NCBI RefSeq assembly: GCF_013364195.1
Contig: NZ_CP054918.1
Span: 3,771,001 to 3,835,000, forward strand
DNA: 64,000 nt
Source: Streptomyces sp. NA04227
Lineage (GTDB): Bacteria; Actinomycetota; Actinomycetes; Streptomycetales; Streptomycetaceae
Direction: 5' to 3'
Positions 56,940 through 64,000 of this stretch are shown piece after piece. The notes below the pieces were generated by a model that saw only the letters and a program-made list of their open reading frames with translations, was not told the DNA's origin and made no database searches. Numbering within the stretch: the stretch's first letter is position 1; each line of letters begins with the position of its first letter. A program made the position numbers and the translations under genes.

Positions 56940-58562
56940 ATGAGTGACGGCGCACACGGCCGCTACGCGGGCAGTTCGGTCGCCGGTGGCCGTTACCAGC
57001 TGCGTGATCTGCTCGGCGAAGGCGGCATGGCCTCGGTCCACCTCGCCTACGACTCCGTGCTCGACCGCCACGTCGCGATCAAGACGCTGCACACGGAGCT
57101 GGGCCGCGAACCCGCGTTCCGCGAGCGTTTCCGGCGCGAGGCGCAGTCCGTGGCGCGGCTCACACACGCCAACATCGTCTCGGTGTTCGACACCGGCGAG
57201 GACACCCTCGACGGTGCCACCACGCCGTACATCGTCATGGAGTACATCGAGGGCCGCCCGCTCGGTTCGGTGCTCGACTCGGACATCCAGCAGTACGGCG
57301 CGATGCCCGCCGACCGCGCCCTGAAGATCACCGCGGATGTGCTCGCGGCGCTCGAAATCAGCCACGAGATGGGCCTTGTCCACCGCGACATCAAGCCCGG
57401 CAACGTGATGATGACCAAGCGCAACGTCGTCAAGGTCATGGACTTCGGCATCGCGCGCGCCATGCAGTCCGGCGTGACCTCCATGACCCAGACCGGCATG
57501 GTCGTCGGCACCCCGCAGTACCTCTCCCCCGAGCAGGCCCTCGGCCGCGGCGTCGACGCGCGCAGCGACCTGTACTCGGTCGGCATCATGCTGTTCCAAC
57601 TGGTCACCGGCCGCCTGCCGTTCGAGGCGGACTCGCCGCTGGCCATCGCGTACGCGCACGTCCAGGAGGAGCCGGTCGCCCCGTCCTCCATCAACCGCGC
57701 GCTGCCCCCGGCCGTGGACGCGATCGTCGCCCGCGCCCTGCGCAAGAACCCCAACGAGCGCTTCCCGAGCGCCGAGGCGATGCGCGACGAGTGCCTGCGC
57801 ATCGCACAGTCCCTCCAGCCCGCCGCGCCGAGCATCGTGCCGGGCGCGCACACGGGCAGCGGCTCGGGCGTCGGCTCCGCCGTCTTCCCGCCGCTGGACG
57901 GCAACACCGCCAACCCGAGCGGCCAGGTCCAGCAGCCGTACCAGTCGGGCGGCTACACCCCGGCGCCGACCCCGGGCTACGGCTACCCGCAGCAGGGCGG
58001 CTACCAGACCCCGGCCCCCTCCGCGTACAACCCGAACACCCCCGCGCCGGGCCCGTACAACCCGAGCACCCCGGCGCCGTACAACGTCGCCCCGGCGACC
58101 ACGACCGGCGCCTCCGCCGGCAAGAAGAAGAACATGCCGGTGATCGTCGGCTCGATCGTGGTCGCGCTGATCGCGATCGGCGGCCTGATCACCGTGATCG
58201 CCACGAAGGACGACGGCGGCGACCCGAAGGCCGGTGGCGACGCCTCGGCGACTCCGTCCGGCTTCAAGGGCCCCGACCTGGCACTGCGGATCAACGAGAC
58301 CCAGTGCACCGAGGCCACGCCCGGGGTCAACGACGAGGACAAGATCCAGCTCCCCGACTTCCGCAACAAGACGTGGACCTCGGTGCAGAAGTGCATCAGC
58401 GCCGCGGGCTGGGGTTACGACAACAAGAACCGCACCGACGAGAACACCTGGGGCAAGGACACGGTCATCTTCCAGCACCCCGCCCCCGACACCGAGATCG
58501 ATCCCGACGACGAGACCTTCAAGATCAGTTTCACTCTGTCGACGGGTAAGCCTGCGGCGTAG
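56940..58562 (+). CDS. Membrane Ser/Thr protein kinase with PASTA-like domain
   Basis: Eukaryotic-type kinase of 540 residues. The kinase domain at 19-285 has GEGGMASV, Lys48 (VAIKTL), HRDIKPGN (Asp150), DFG at 168-170 and the loop SMTQTGMVVGTPQYLSPEQA, nearly identical to the neighbour's. A Tyr/Pro/Gly-rich linker (300-385) leads to a transmembrane helix at 400-422. The extracytoplasmic part ends in one PASTA-like domain (about 455-540) with two cysteines (TQCTEA, VQKCISAAGW). PASTA domains bind peptidoglycan fragments, so a wall signal is plausible. ATG 56940 lies a few bases after GGGGGAC. Confidence 0.94.
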   Translation: MSDGAHGRYAGSSVAGGRYQLRDLLGEGGMASVHLAYDSVLDRHVAIKTLHTELGREPAFRERFRREAQSVARLTHANIVSVFDTGEDTLDGATTPYIVMEYIEGRPLGSVLDSDIQQYGAMPADRALKITADVLAALEISHEMGLVHRDIKPGNVMMTKRNVVKVMDFGIARAMQSGVTSMTQTGMVVGTPQYLSPEQALGRGVDARSDLYSVGIMLFQLVTGRLPFEADSPLAIAYAHVQEEPVAPSSINRALPPAVDAIVARALRKNPNERFPSAEAMRDECLRIAQSLQPAAPSIVPGAHTGSGSGVGSAVFPPLDGNTANPSGQVQQPYQSGGYTPAPTPGYGYPQQGGYQTPAPSAYNPNTPAPGPYNPSTPAPYNVAPATTTGASAGKKKNMPVIVGSIVVALIAIGGLITVIATKDDGGDPKAGGDASATPSGFKGPDLALRINETQCTEATPGVNDEDKIQLPDFRNKTWTSVQKCISAAGWGYDNKNRTDENTWGKDTVIFQHPAPDTEIDPDDETFKISFTLSTGKPAA

Positions 58563-58652
58563 GGCGGGAGTTGGGGGGCCTGAGGGGCCTGTCCCTGAAG
58601 TCCGTTGCGGCGGGCGGGGGTTGGGCCTCGGCCCGCCCGTCGACTCCTTGGT

Positions 58653-59171
58653 TCAGCTCGCCGTGTGCCCGCCACCGGTGTCGAAGGCCTGAGCGACGGC
58701 CAGGCTGTCCTCGTAGATGTGGTAGCGCGTGAAGCGGCCGTTCTCGACCGTGAGGTGCAGGGCGAACCGTGCCCGATAGGCGCGGCCGGTGGGGCGGGCG
58801 GTCTGCCGGAGTTCGCCGAGGACCACCGCGTCGGCGCCGTCCACGAGGATGCGCTCGATCTGTGTGTCCGTCTCCTCGGGCACGTGGTGCCGACCCAACT
58901 CCTCGAAGAGGCCCGCCGCTTCGGCACCCGTGGTCCGGTGGATGATCCACGGCGTGTCCGCCGCCCGGCCGTGCTCGGCCTCCGGCCAGTTGATCTTCCA
59001 GTCCACCTTCTCCGCGAACAAGGCGGCGGCACCCTTGGTGTCACCCGTACCGAACCGCCCGAGGAATTCCTGGACGAGGGCACGGGTCGCCGCGGAGTCG
59101 GGGGCCGGGGCGGACGCGGGCGCGGGCGTGGGCGCGGCCGTCGCTGCGGGGGTGGTCTCGGATGCGGACAT
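58653..59171 (-). CDS. NTF2-like / SnoaL-type domain protein
   Basis: Protein of 172 residues. An Ala/Pro-rich N-terminal 30 residues precede a cone-shaped NTF2-like domain: ALVQEFLGRFGTGDTKGAAA, FAEKVDWKINWPEAEHG, IERILVDGADAVVLGELRQT, and FALHLTVENGRFTRYHIYED. Relatives are ketosteroid isomerase-like enzymes, polyketide cyclases or ligand-binding proteins; the activity is unknown. ATG 59171 has AGGGAG six bases upstream. A 15-bp palindrome about 135 bp upstream may control it. Confidence 0.87.
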   Translation of the reverse strand: MSASETTPAATAAPTPAPASAPAPDSAATRALVQEFLGRFGTGDTKGAAALFAEKVDWKINWPEAEHGRAADTPWIIHRTTGAEAAGLFEELGRHHVPEETDTQIERILVDGADAVVLGELRQTARPTGRAYRARFALHLTVENGRFTRYHIYEDSLAVAQAFDTGGGHTAS

Positions 59172-59305
59172 GGCTGACTCCCTGGGTGGGCGCGTGCCTC
59201 GGATCGGTCGGATCCGGTACGGCGGTAAGTGAATTGATGGGTACGGGCGACGCTCCTGCTCGGCGCGACGGTGCCCAGTCTCACTGACGCACTGGGTGGG
59301 GGCGA

Positions 59306-59320
59306 TTACCTGACAGGTAA
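59306..59320. promoter_or_regulatory. 15-bp palindromic operator candidate
   Basis: TTACCTG-A-CAGGTAA is a perfect 7+7 inverted repeat, of the kind bound by TetR or MarR regulators. It lies between the NTF2-like gene start and the terminator of the upstream unit. Confidence 0.5.
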
Positions 59321-59470
59321 GCGGGAGGCAGCGGCTCAGAAGGCTTTGTGGGGCGCCCAGTTGGTGGCAGGGCAGGGGTTCGCCGGATGGCAGCAGGGTT
59401 GGGTGCCGGTGCCGGGTGCCGGTGCCGGTGCCGGGTGCAGGGTTCCGGTGCGGCGGGGGAGCCGGATGCG

Positions 59471-59512
59471 GCGACGGGGCGGGGAGCCGTTGGTGGCTCC
59501 CCGCCCCGTCGT
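59471..59512 (-). terminator. Very stable terminator of the bpa transcript
   Basis: GACGGGGCGGGGAGCC (59473-59488) and GGCTCCCCGCCCCGTC (59495-59510) pair perfectly around six bases, with one or two more pairs outside. It lies 84 bp after the bpa stop. Confidence 0.85.
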
Positions 59513-59595
59513 CTTCGTCTACTGCGTGTACGTACGTCTACGTGGGCCGGGCGGATCCGGCAGGCCCGGGATCTCGGGCTCCGCGGGCGGGGGTT

Positions 59596-60138
59596 CTACA
59601 GGTACGGGCCCCCGGTGCGACCCGCCGTCGGGCCGTGCGGGTCCTCCTCGTGGTCGCCGCCCATGCCGGGCGGCAGCGCGCGGCGCATCTGCTCCAACTG
59701 GGCGCGTGCGGCCATCTGCTGGGCGAAGAGGGTGGTCTGGATCCCGTGGAACAGGCCTTCCAGCCAGCCCACCAACTGGGCCTGGGCGATGCGCAGTTCG
59801 GCATCGCTCGGCGTCCCCTCGTCGGTGAAGGGCAGCGAGAGCCGCTCCAGTTCCTCGACGAGTTCCGGCGCGAGTCCGTCCTCGAGTTCCTTGACCGAGC
59901 TGGCGTGGATCTCCTTGAGGCGCTGCCTGCTCGCCTCGTCCAGAGGTGCCGCCCGTACCTCTTCGAGCAGCTGCTTGATCATGCTGCCGATGCGCATGAC
60001 CTTCGCGGGCTGCTCCACCATCTCCGTCACCGGGGCCTCACGACCCTCGTCCCCGGTGCCGCCGAGCGCCATACCGTCCTGTCCGACCACAAGGACCTGG
60101 GGGCTCTCCTGCGACCGTTCGTTCCTCGGCATCTCCAT
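59596..60138 (-). CDS. bpa: Bacterial proteasome activator Bpa/PafE
   Basis: ATP-independent activator of the 20S proteasome, 180 residues. The helical core is conserved: EQPAKVMRIGSMIKQLLEEV, RLKEIHASSVKELEDGLAPE, LVEELERLSLPFTDEGTPSD, and AQAQLVGWLEGLFHGIQTTL. The C-terminus ends GGPYL, matching the GQYL-type tail that docks into the proteasome alpha ring. A ring-forming four-helix bundle is expected. ATG 60138 may be leaderless (GACAAT lies six bases upstream). The proteasome genes are not in this window. A strong terminator follows, so the gene is monocistronic. Confidence 0.93.
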   Translation of the reverse strand: MEMPRNERSQESPQVLVVGQDGMALGGTGDEGREAPVTEMVEQPAKVMRIGSMIKQLLEEVRAAPLDEASRQRLKEIHASSVKELEDGLAPELVEELERLSLPFTDEGTPSDAELRIAQAQLVGWLEGLFHGIQTTLFAQQMAARAQLEQMRRALPPGMGGDHEEDPHGPTAGRTGGPYL

Positions 60139-60315
60139 GCGGCCATTGTCGCGCACGACCTCCACTCGGCATCCCGCCGCCCCGGAACGCACCCCGGCCC
60201 ATGCGCGCGCAACCGGTCCTCCGCCCCGTACCGGCCGCGCGATCCTCCCCTCTTCGCGCCGTAATCCCTCACCGTTCCCTCACCCTCGGCCCCTCCTTCG
60301 GCCCCTCCCCGGCCC

Positions 60316-61359
60316 TCAGCCCCGGCGCAGTCGCACTCCGAGGAAGCCGAGCCCCAGGCCGATGAGGACCATGCCGACGCCGAGGGGCAGTACGTCGATG
60401 AGCGGTTCCACGGTGTTCGTGGCGGGCTGGGCCCGGCCCCGGGCAGCCCTGTCGGGGGAGGCAGATTCGGGGTGCGCGGACCATCCGGCGGTCGGCTCGT
60501 GACCTGGGGCGGACCGGTGCGGCGCCCAGGGGCGGCCCGCCTCGGGGTGCCGTTCGCCCTGCCGGGTACGGCTCCCGGTCGGCGAGGCGGAGGGCGCCCG
60601 GGAGGGCGCGGACGAGGCCGACGCCGAGGTGGAGGGCGAGGGCGCGGCCGGTCGCCCGGGGCGTTCGCGCCCCTCGCCGGGACGGCTGCCCGCCCGCGAT
60701 TCGCCGGAACGCGAGCGCCCGGGGCGCGGCTCCTCGGCCGTCTGACCCATCAGGGCGCCTACGGAGAACGGTCCCGAGGTGAACGGATTGGAGGCGAATG
60801 GACCGGAGGAGAAAGGACCGGAGGAGAACGGTCCCGAGGCGAGCGGGCCCTCCGCTCGTGGGTCCTCCCACGCGGACGGATCCGTACGTGGGGGAGCGTG
60901 CGGTACGGCCGACCGTGCGCCGGGCCCTTCGGCCGGACCGGGTCCGGGTTCGCCGCGGGTTCCCGCTTCACGCCGGGACCCCGGTTCCCGCCGGGCCCCC
61001 GATTCACGCCAGGACCCTGGTTCACCCCGGGTGTCCGGCCGCGCACCGCGGGCACCTGACCCGCTCCACGGCTCGGCCTCTCCCCAGGGGAATTCGCGGC
61101 CCCAGGACATGGCGCCCTCCCAGCCCGCGAACGGATTCCACCGGCTGTCGGCGTCCCAGGGGGAGGCATCGCCCTCGTCGCCGCCCGGGCGGTCGGCACG
61201 GTCCGGGGCTCGGAGGGAGCCAGGGGCGGCGGCTCGTTCAGTGGCCGTGAGGGGCGCCGTCCCTTCCGTCGCCGCCTGCGCGGGGGCAGGCAGCAGGAGC
61301 AGCGTGGCCAGGGTGAGAGGGGCTCCCGCGGAGCGGAGCACGGTGTGCCGTTGAGTCAC
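60316..61359 (-). CDS. Repeat-rich cell-surface protein
   Basis: Unrecognised exported protein of 347 residues. The signal peptide (residues 1-29: LRSAGAPLTLATLLLLPAPA, then QAA) is followed by Arg/Gly/Glu/Pro-rich low complexity, with short Trp-rich segments (SRWNPFAGWEGAMSWGREF). A pentapeptide repeat (SGPFS variants, near 165-195) and a Ser/Ala/Pro-rich block follow. The C-terminus has one hydrophobic helix near 320-342 (VLPLGVGMVLIGLGLGFLGV) and ends RLRRG, like a wall- or membrane-anchored surface protein, but no LPXTG motif is present. ATG 61359 is the only sensible start. Confidence 0.6.
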   Translation of the reverse strand: MTQRHTVLRSAGAPLTLATLLLLPAPAQAATEGTAPLTATERAAAPGSLRAPDRADRPGGDEGDASPWDADSRWNPFAGWEGAMSWGREFPWGEAEPWSGSGARGARPDTRGEPGSWRESGARREPGSRREAGTRGEPGPGPAEGPGARSAVPHAPPRTDPSAWEDPRAEGPLASGPFSSGPFSSGPFASNPFTSGPFSVGALMGQTAEEPRPGRSRSGESRAGSRPGEGRERPGRPAAPSPSTSASASSAPSRAPSASPTGSRTRQGERHPEAGRPWAPHRSAPGHEPTAGWSAHPESASPDRAARGRAQPATNTVEPLIDVLPLGVGMVLIGLGLGFLGVRLRRG

Positions 61360-61609
61360 GACGACGGCCCCCTAGGGCTCGTACGAAATCGCCAAGATCA
61401 GCACGGCAAGCCTCACACGCACCCCGGCCCCGGGCACCCGCTGTGGGCCGTGCGGAGCACACACTCCGCTCGTCCTGCTCCACACGGGCCACACGGCGGC
61501 TGGGCTGATGGGCACTTCCAGGCACTTCCGTACGCGAACGCCTCACCCACGCGCCCCGGCCCGTCCCCGACGCCCGGCCCCCGGCACCCAGCGCCCGAGT
61601 CGCCTCACC

Positions 61610-62587
61610 TCACCGAGTGAGCAGCACCTTCCCGACGTGGCTGCTCTCCTCCAGGACCCGGTGACCCTCGCCCGCGCGGCTGAGCGGGATGCTGCGGTCG
61701 ATGACGGGGCGGATCTGGCCGGCGGAGACGAGCGGCCAGACGTGTTCGTGTACGGCGGCGACGATCGACGCCTTCTCCGTGACGGGGCGCGAGCGCAGCG
61801 AGGTGGCCGTGACCGCGCCGCGCTTGGCGAGGAGGGCGCCCAGGTTGAGTTCGCCCTTGACTCCGCCCTGCAGGCCGATGATCGCCAGTCGGCCGCCGAG
61901 TGCGAGCGCCTTGACGTTACGGTCCAGGTACTTGGCGCCCATGATGTCGAGGATGACGTCCGCCCCAGCGCCGTCGGTGGCGGCCTTGAGCTCGTCGACG
62001 AAGTCCTGCTCGCGGTAGCTGATGAGGATGTCGGCGCCCAGTTCGGCGCACTGGTCGAGCTTCTCCTTGCTGCCCGCCGTGACCGCCACCTTGGCGCCCA
62101 CGGCCTTGCCGAGCTGGATCGCCATGGTGCCGATGCCGCTCGCGCCGCCGTGTACGAGCAGCGTCTCGCCGGGGCGCAGATGGGCCACCATGAACACGTT
62201 CGACCAGACGGTGCACACCACTTCGGGGAGCGCGGCGGCTTGGACGAGGTCCACTCCGTCCGGGACCGGAAGCACCTGGCTCGCGGGCACCACGACCTGC
62301 TCCGCATAGCCGCCGCCGGCGAGCAGTGCGCACACCTCGTCGCCGACCGACCAGCCGGAGACCCCGGTGCCGAGCGCGGCGATACGGCCCGAGCACTCCA
62401 GGCCGGGGTAGGGGGAGGCGCCGGGCGGCGGGTCGTAGAAGCCCTGCCGTTGCAGGAGATCGGCGCGGTTGACGGCGGCGGCGGCCACCTCGATCAGTAC
62501 CTCGCCCTCGCCGGGTACGGGATCGGGCACCTCGGCCCAGACGAGTGCCTCGGGTCCACCAGGTTCCGGGATCGTGATCGCATGCAT
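61610..62587 (-). CDS. NAD(P)H quinone oxidoreductase (PIG3-like, MDR superfamily)
   Basis: Zinc-free medium-chain reductase of 325 residues. The N-terminal GroES-like domain has VAAAAVNRADLLQRQGFYDP trimmed at the ends and PGLECSGRIAALG; it lacks the catalytic and structural zinc cysteines of alcohol dehydrogenases. The Rossmann domain begins LLVHGGASGIGTMAIQLGKA (near 143-162), with AGSKEKLDQ after the second strand, where residues favour NADP(H). The annotated PIG3 family reduces quinones. ATG 62587 begins the family-typical MHAITIPEPGGPEAL. It is followed by the channel gene in the same direction but separated by 82 bp. Confidence 0.94.
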   Translation of the reverse strand: MHAITIPEPGGPEALVWAEVPDPVPGEGEVLIEVAAAAVNRADLLQRQGFYDPPPGASPYPGLECSGRIAALGTGVSGWSVGDEVCALLAGGGYAEQVVVPASQVLPVPDGVDLVQAAALPEVVCTVWSNVFMVAHLRPGETLLVHGGASGIGTMAIQLGKAVGAKVAVTAGSKEKLDQCAELGADILISYREQDFVDELKAATDGAGADVILDIMGAKYLDRNVKALALGGRLAIIGLQGGVKGELNLGALLAKRGAVTATSLRSRPVTEKASIVAAVHEHVWPLVSAGQIRPVIDRSIPLSRAGEGHRVLEESSHVGKVLLTR

Positions 62588-62669
62588 GGGCGCGAGGCTA
62601 CTCGTGCCGCTCCCGCGCGGGCGGGAGCGGGGAGCACTTCCTCGCCTCGCGTGGACCGGGCCTCAGGCC

Positions 62670-63794
62670 TCAGTCCACGTCGCCCATGGACCTGGGGGCT
62701 TCCTGGTGATGGGGCAGCGGCGCGCGCACGATCGTGATGAGCCGGTCGGTCAACTGGAGGGTGCCGATGGCCGGATCGTCGTAGCCGAGCAGGCGGTGAC
62801 CGCGTACGACACTGACCACCAGGTCGTCCGTCTCGCGCGGGCCCAGCCCCACCTCGGCCTTGACCACCGGGCGTTCGAGCAGATCGAGCCCACTGCCCTG
62901 CTGGATCAGGTCCTCCATCACCCGGCCCGCGCTCGGGCTGAGCACCGAGAGCCCGAGCAGACGTCCGGCGGCGCTCGCGCTGGTGATGACGGAGTCGGCG
63001 CCCGACTGCCGCAGCAGCGGGGCGTTCTCCTCCTCGCGCACCGCGGCCACGATCTTCGCGCCGCGGTTCAACTGGCGTGCCGTGAGCGAGGCGAGGACCG
63101 CGGTGTCGTCGCGCTGGGTGGCGATGATGATCTGCCGCGCCTTGTGCGCCTCGGCCCGGCGCAGTACGTCGCTACGTGTGCCGTCGCCCAGCACACCCAC
63201 GTACCCCTCGGCGTTGGCCGCCTCGATCACCTTGCTGCTGGGGTCGACGACCACGATCTGGTCCTTCTTCGTACCCGTCGTACACACCGTGGTGATCGCC
63301 GAGCGCCCCTTGGTGCCGAAGCCGATGACGACAGTGTGATCACGCACCGTGGACCTCCAGCGATTCAACCGCCATTCCTCCCGGGTCCGTTCGGTGAGGA
63401 CCTCGAGAGTCGTGCCGACAAGGATGATCAGAAAGACCACACGCAGTGGCGTGACCACGAGAATATTGGTCAGGCGCGCGGCATCGCTGACCGGGGCGAC
63501 ATCGCCGTAGCCGGTCGTGGAGAGCGTGACGGTCGCGTAGTAGAAGGCGTCGAGCAGATCGACGTGGCGATCGGAGTTGTCGCTGTAGCCGTCCCGGTCC
63601 ACCCAGACGAGCAGCGCGGTGCCCACGAGCACCGTCAACGCCATCATCAGCCGCTTGCTGACCTGGCGCAACGGCCGCTCAACTGCCCGGCGCGGCAAGC
63701 GAATTCGCCGGGAGTCCGCACCTGTTTCGAGGGCGGGGCCGTCCTCCGCCGATCTCGCTATGGCATCCGTGCGGGGGAGTTTCACGTGAAACAT
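62670..63794 (-). CDS. Two-helix K+ channel with RCK/TrkA-N domain
   Basis: Potassium channel protein of about 374 residues. Two transmembrane helices (about 49-65 and 108-130) flank a pore loop with the selectivity filter TTGYGD at 92-97. The cytoplasmic part begins with a Rossmann RCK (TrkA-N) domain (VVIGFGTKGRSAI near 154, IVVVDPSSK, VGVLGDGTRSDVLRRA) and ends in a TrkA-C-like domain. RCK domains bind Ca2+, nucleotides or c-di-AMP to gate the pore. ATG 63794 begins FHVKLPRTD; its first five codons lie in the parS site. The upstream moeA-like gene overlaps by 13 bases, so the two are probably co-transcribed. TTG 63818 is less likely. Confidence 0.93.
   Translation of the reverse strand: MFHVKLPRTDAIARSAEDGPALETGADSRRIRLPRRAVERPLRQVSKRLMMALTVLVGTALLVWVDRDGYSDNSDRHVDLLDAFYYATVTLSTTGYGDVAPVSDAARLTNILVVTPLRVVFLIILVGTTLEVLTERTREEWRLNRWRSTVRDHTVVIGFGTKGRSAITTVCTTGTKKDQIVVVDPSSKVIEAANAEGYVGVLGDGTRSDVLRRAEAHKARQIIIATQRDDTAVLASLTARQLNRGAKIVAAVREEENAPLLRQSGADSVITSASAAGRLLGLSVLSPSAGRVMEDLIQQGSGLDLLERPVVKAEVGLGPRETDDLVVSVVRGHRLLGYDDPAIGTLQLTDRLITIVRAPLPHHQEAPRSMGDVD
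63779..63792. other. parS chromosome-partition site
   Basis: GTTTCACGTGAAAC, a perfect 14-bp palindrome identical to the Streptomyces ParB-binding consensus. It spans the stop codon of the moeA-like gene (TGA 63784-63782) and codons 2-5 of the channel gene. Confidence 0.9.
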
Positions 63795-64000
63795 GCTCCG
63801 TCCGTGAGGACCGGCCAAGGCAGGTCGAGGGTCTGGACTTCCTCACCGGCGCGGCCGCCCCCCGGCAGCACAACCGCCATGGCATCCGCTCCCGCGATGC
63901 CTCTCAGCATGGCGGGTCCGCTGAAGTGCAGCGGCACCGCCTCCCCCGCCCGCAGCGCGACCGGGATCAGCCGGGTGTCGTGCGGGTGGCCCTGCGCCGC
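63782..64000 (-). CDS. MoeA-like molybdopterin molybdotransferase, C-terminal end only
   Basis: The last 72 residues of a gene that begins outside the window. The visible part, PVALRAGEAVPLHFSGPAML then RGIAGADAMAVVLPGGGRAG, matches the C-terminal beta-barrel domain IV of MoeA, where GPAMLRG(I/L)A is characteristic. MoeA inserts molybdate into adenylated molybdopterin in the cytoplasm. The final residues (DLPWPVLTDGACFT) end inside the parS palindrome, and the stop codon overlaps the start of the channel gene by 13 bases. Family call rests on this short segment. Confidence 0.75.
   Translation of the reverse strand, partial: AAQGHPHDTRLIPVALRAGEAVPLHFSGPAMLRGIAGADAMAVVLPGGGRAGEEVQTLDLPWPVLTDGACFT

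Larger units (their letters stand above)
59172..59595. other. Intergenic region upstream of NTF2-like gene
   Basis: A 424-bp gap. It contains the palindrome at 59306-59320, a GGTGCC hexamer run at about 59401-59440, and the strong terminator at 59471-59512 of the bpa transcript. No gene is supported. Confidence 0.5.

Noticed and set aside
1..64000. tRNA genes, rRNA genes, CRISPR arrays, prophage
   Set aside because: None recognised on either strand; no cloverleaf with a standard T-arm, no regular direct repeats with unique spacers, no phage structural genes.

Overview
The window is a piece of the core chromosome of a Streptomyces-type actinomycete. GC content is very high, third codon positions are strongly GC-biased, long antisense open frames are everywhere, and several genes lack a ribosome binding site. 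Diagnostic content includes a snapalysin/LysR pair, a proteasome activator (Bpa/PafE), a Streptomyces-type DD-carboxypeptidase, a branched-chain 2-oxoacid dehydrogenase operon and GTG starts. A perfect parS site near the right edge places this end in the origin-proximal part of the chromosome. From memory, the order metG, aspS, SpoIIE-type phosphatase, acyl-CoA dehydrogenase, DD-carboxypeptidase, bkd operon, response regulator, two kinases resembles the corresponding core region of S. coelicolor; I could not check this.

Layout. 1-5193: the 5' part of a GH89 alpha-N-acetylglucosaminidase gene, a gene-free array of 10-bp units, an integral membrane protein with a simple-sequence tail, and a repeat-rich gene-free stretch. 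5194-9767: a MocR-type regulator divergent from an alpha/beta hydrolase, then the snapalysin gene divergent from its LysR-type regulator, with a duplicated operator between them. 9983-18775: a PhoX-type phosphatase behind a PHO box, a VWA protein with an expanded acidic linker, metG, a vapBC toxin-antitoxin pair and aspS. 19034-28772: a PAS/GAF/SpoIIE/ATPase phosphatase overlapping an AI-2E-family permease tail to tail, pirin, a small secreted metalloprotease, an SseB-like protein, acyl-CoA dehydrogenase and M18 aminopeptidase. 29159-42478: an NlpC/P60 lipoprotein, a membrane-anchored HTH protein, a small DUF6458 protein, SDR, NHL/thioredoxin protein, GNAT, LURP-one-like protein, a candidate toxin-antitoxin pair, a nitrilase-family amidase, a DinB/MDMPI-like protein, a GntR-MFS operon and the DD-carboxypeptidase.

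42784-48790 is the accessory patch. It holds a STAND (NB-ARC/TPR) ATPase with a short possible amyloid-signalling N-terminus, a divergent less GC-rich two-gene unit ending in a DUF6879-type protein, a DUF6215 membrane protein, and an IS5-family insertion whose TGA target duplication coincides with a stop codon. 48976-52642 is the bkdA-bkdB-bkdC operon (E1 alpha, E1 beta, E2), which supplies branched acyl-CoA primers for fatty acids and polyketides. It has a 22-bp palindrome upstream and a divergent DevR-like response regulator. 54354-64000 holds a PNPOx-like flavoprotein, two divergent membrane Ser/Thr kinases, an NTF2-like protein, Bpa, a repeat-rich surface protein, a quinone oxidoreductase, a K+ channel with an RCK domain, and the 3' end of a moeA-like gene whose overlap with the channel gene contains parS.

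No tRNA, rRNA, CRISPR array, prophage or biosynthetic gene cluster was seen. The least explained signals are the 10-bp array at 2001-2370, the two-gene unit at 36018-37064, the STAND/DUF6879 neighbourhood, the parS-in-overlap arrangement, and many short tandem repeats lying at or just after stop codons.
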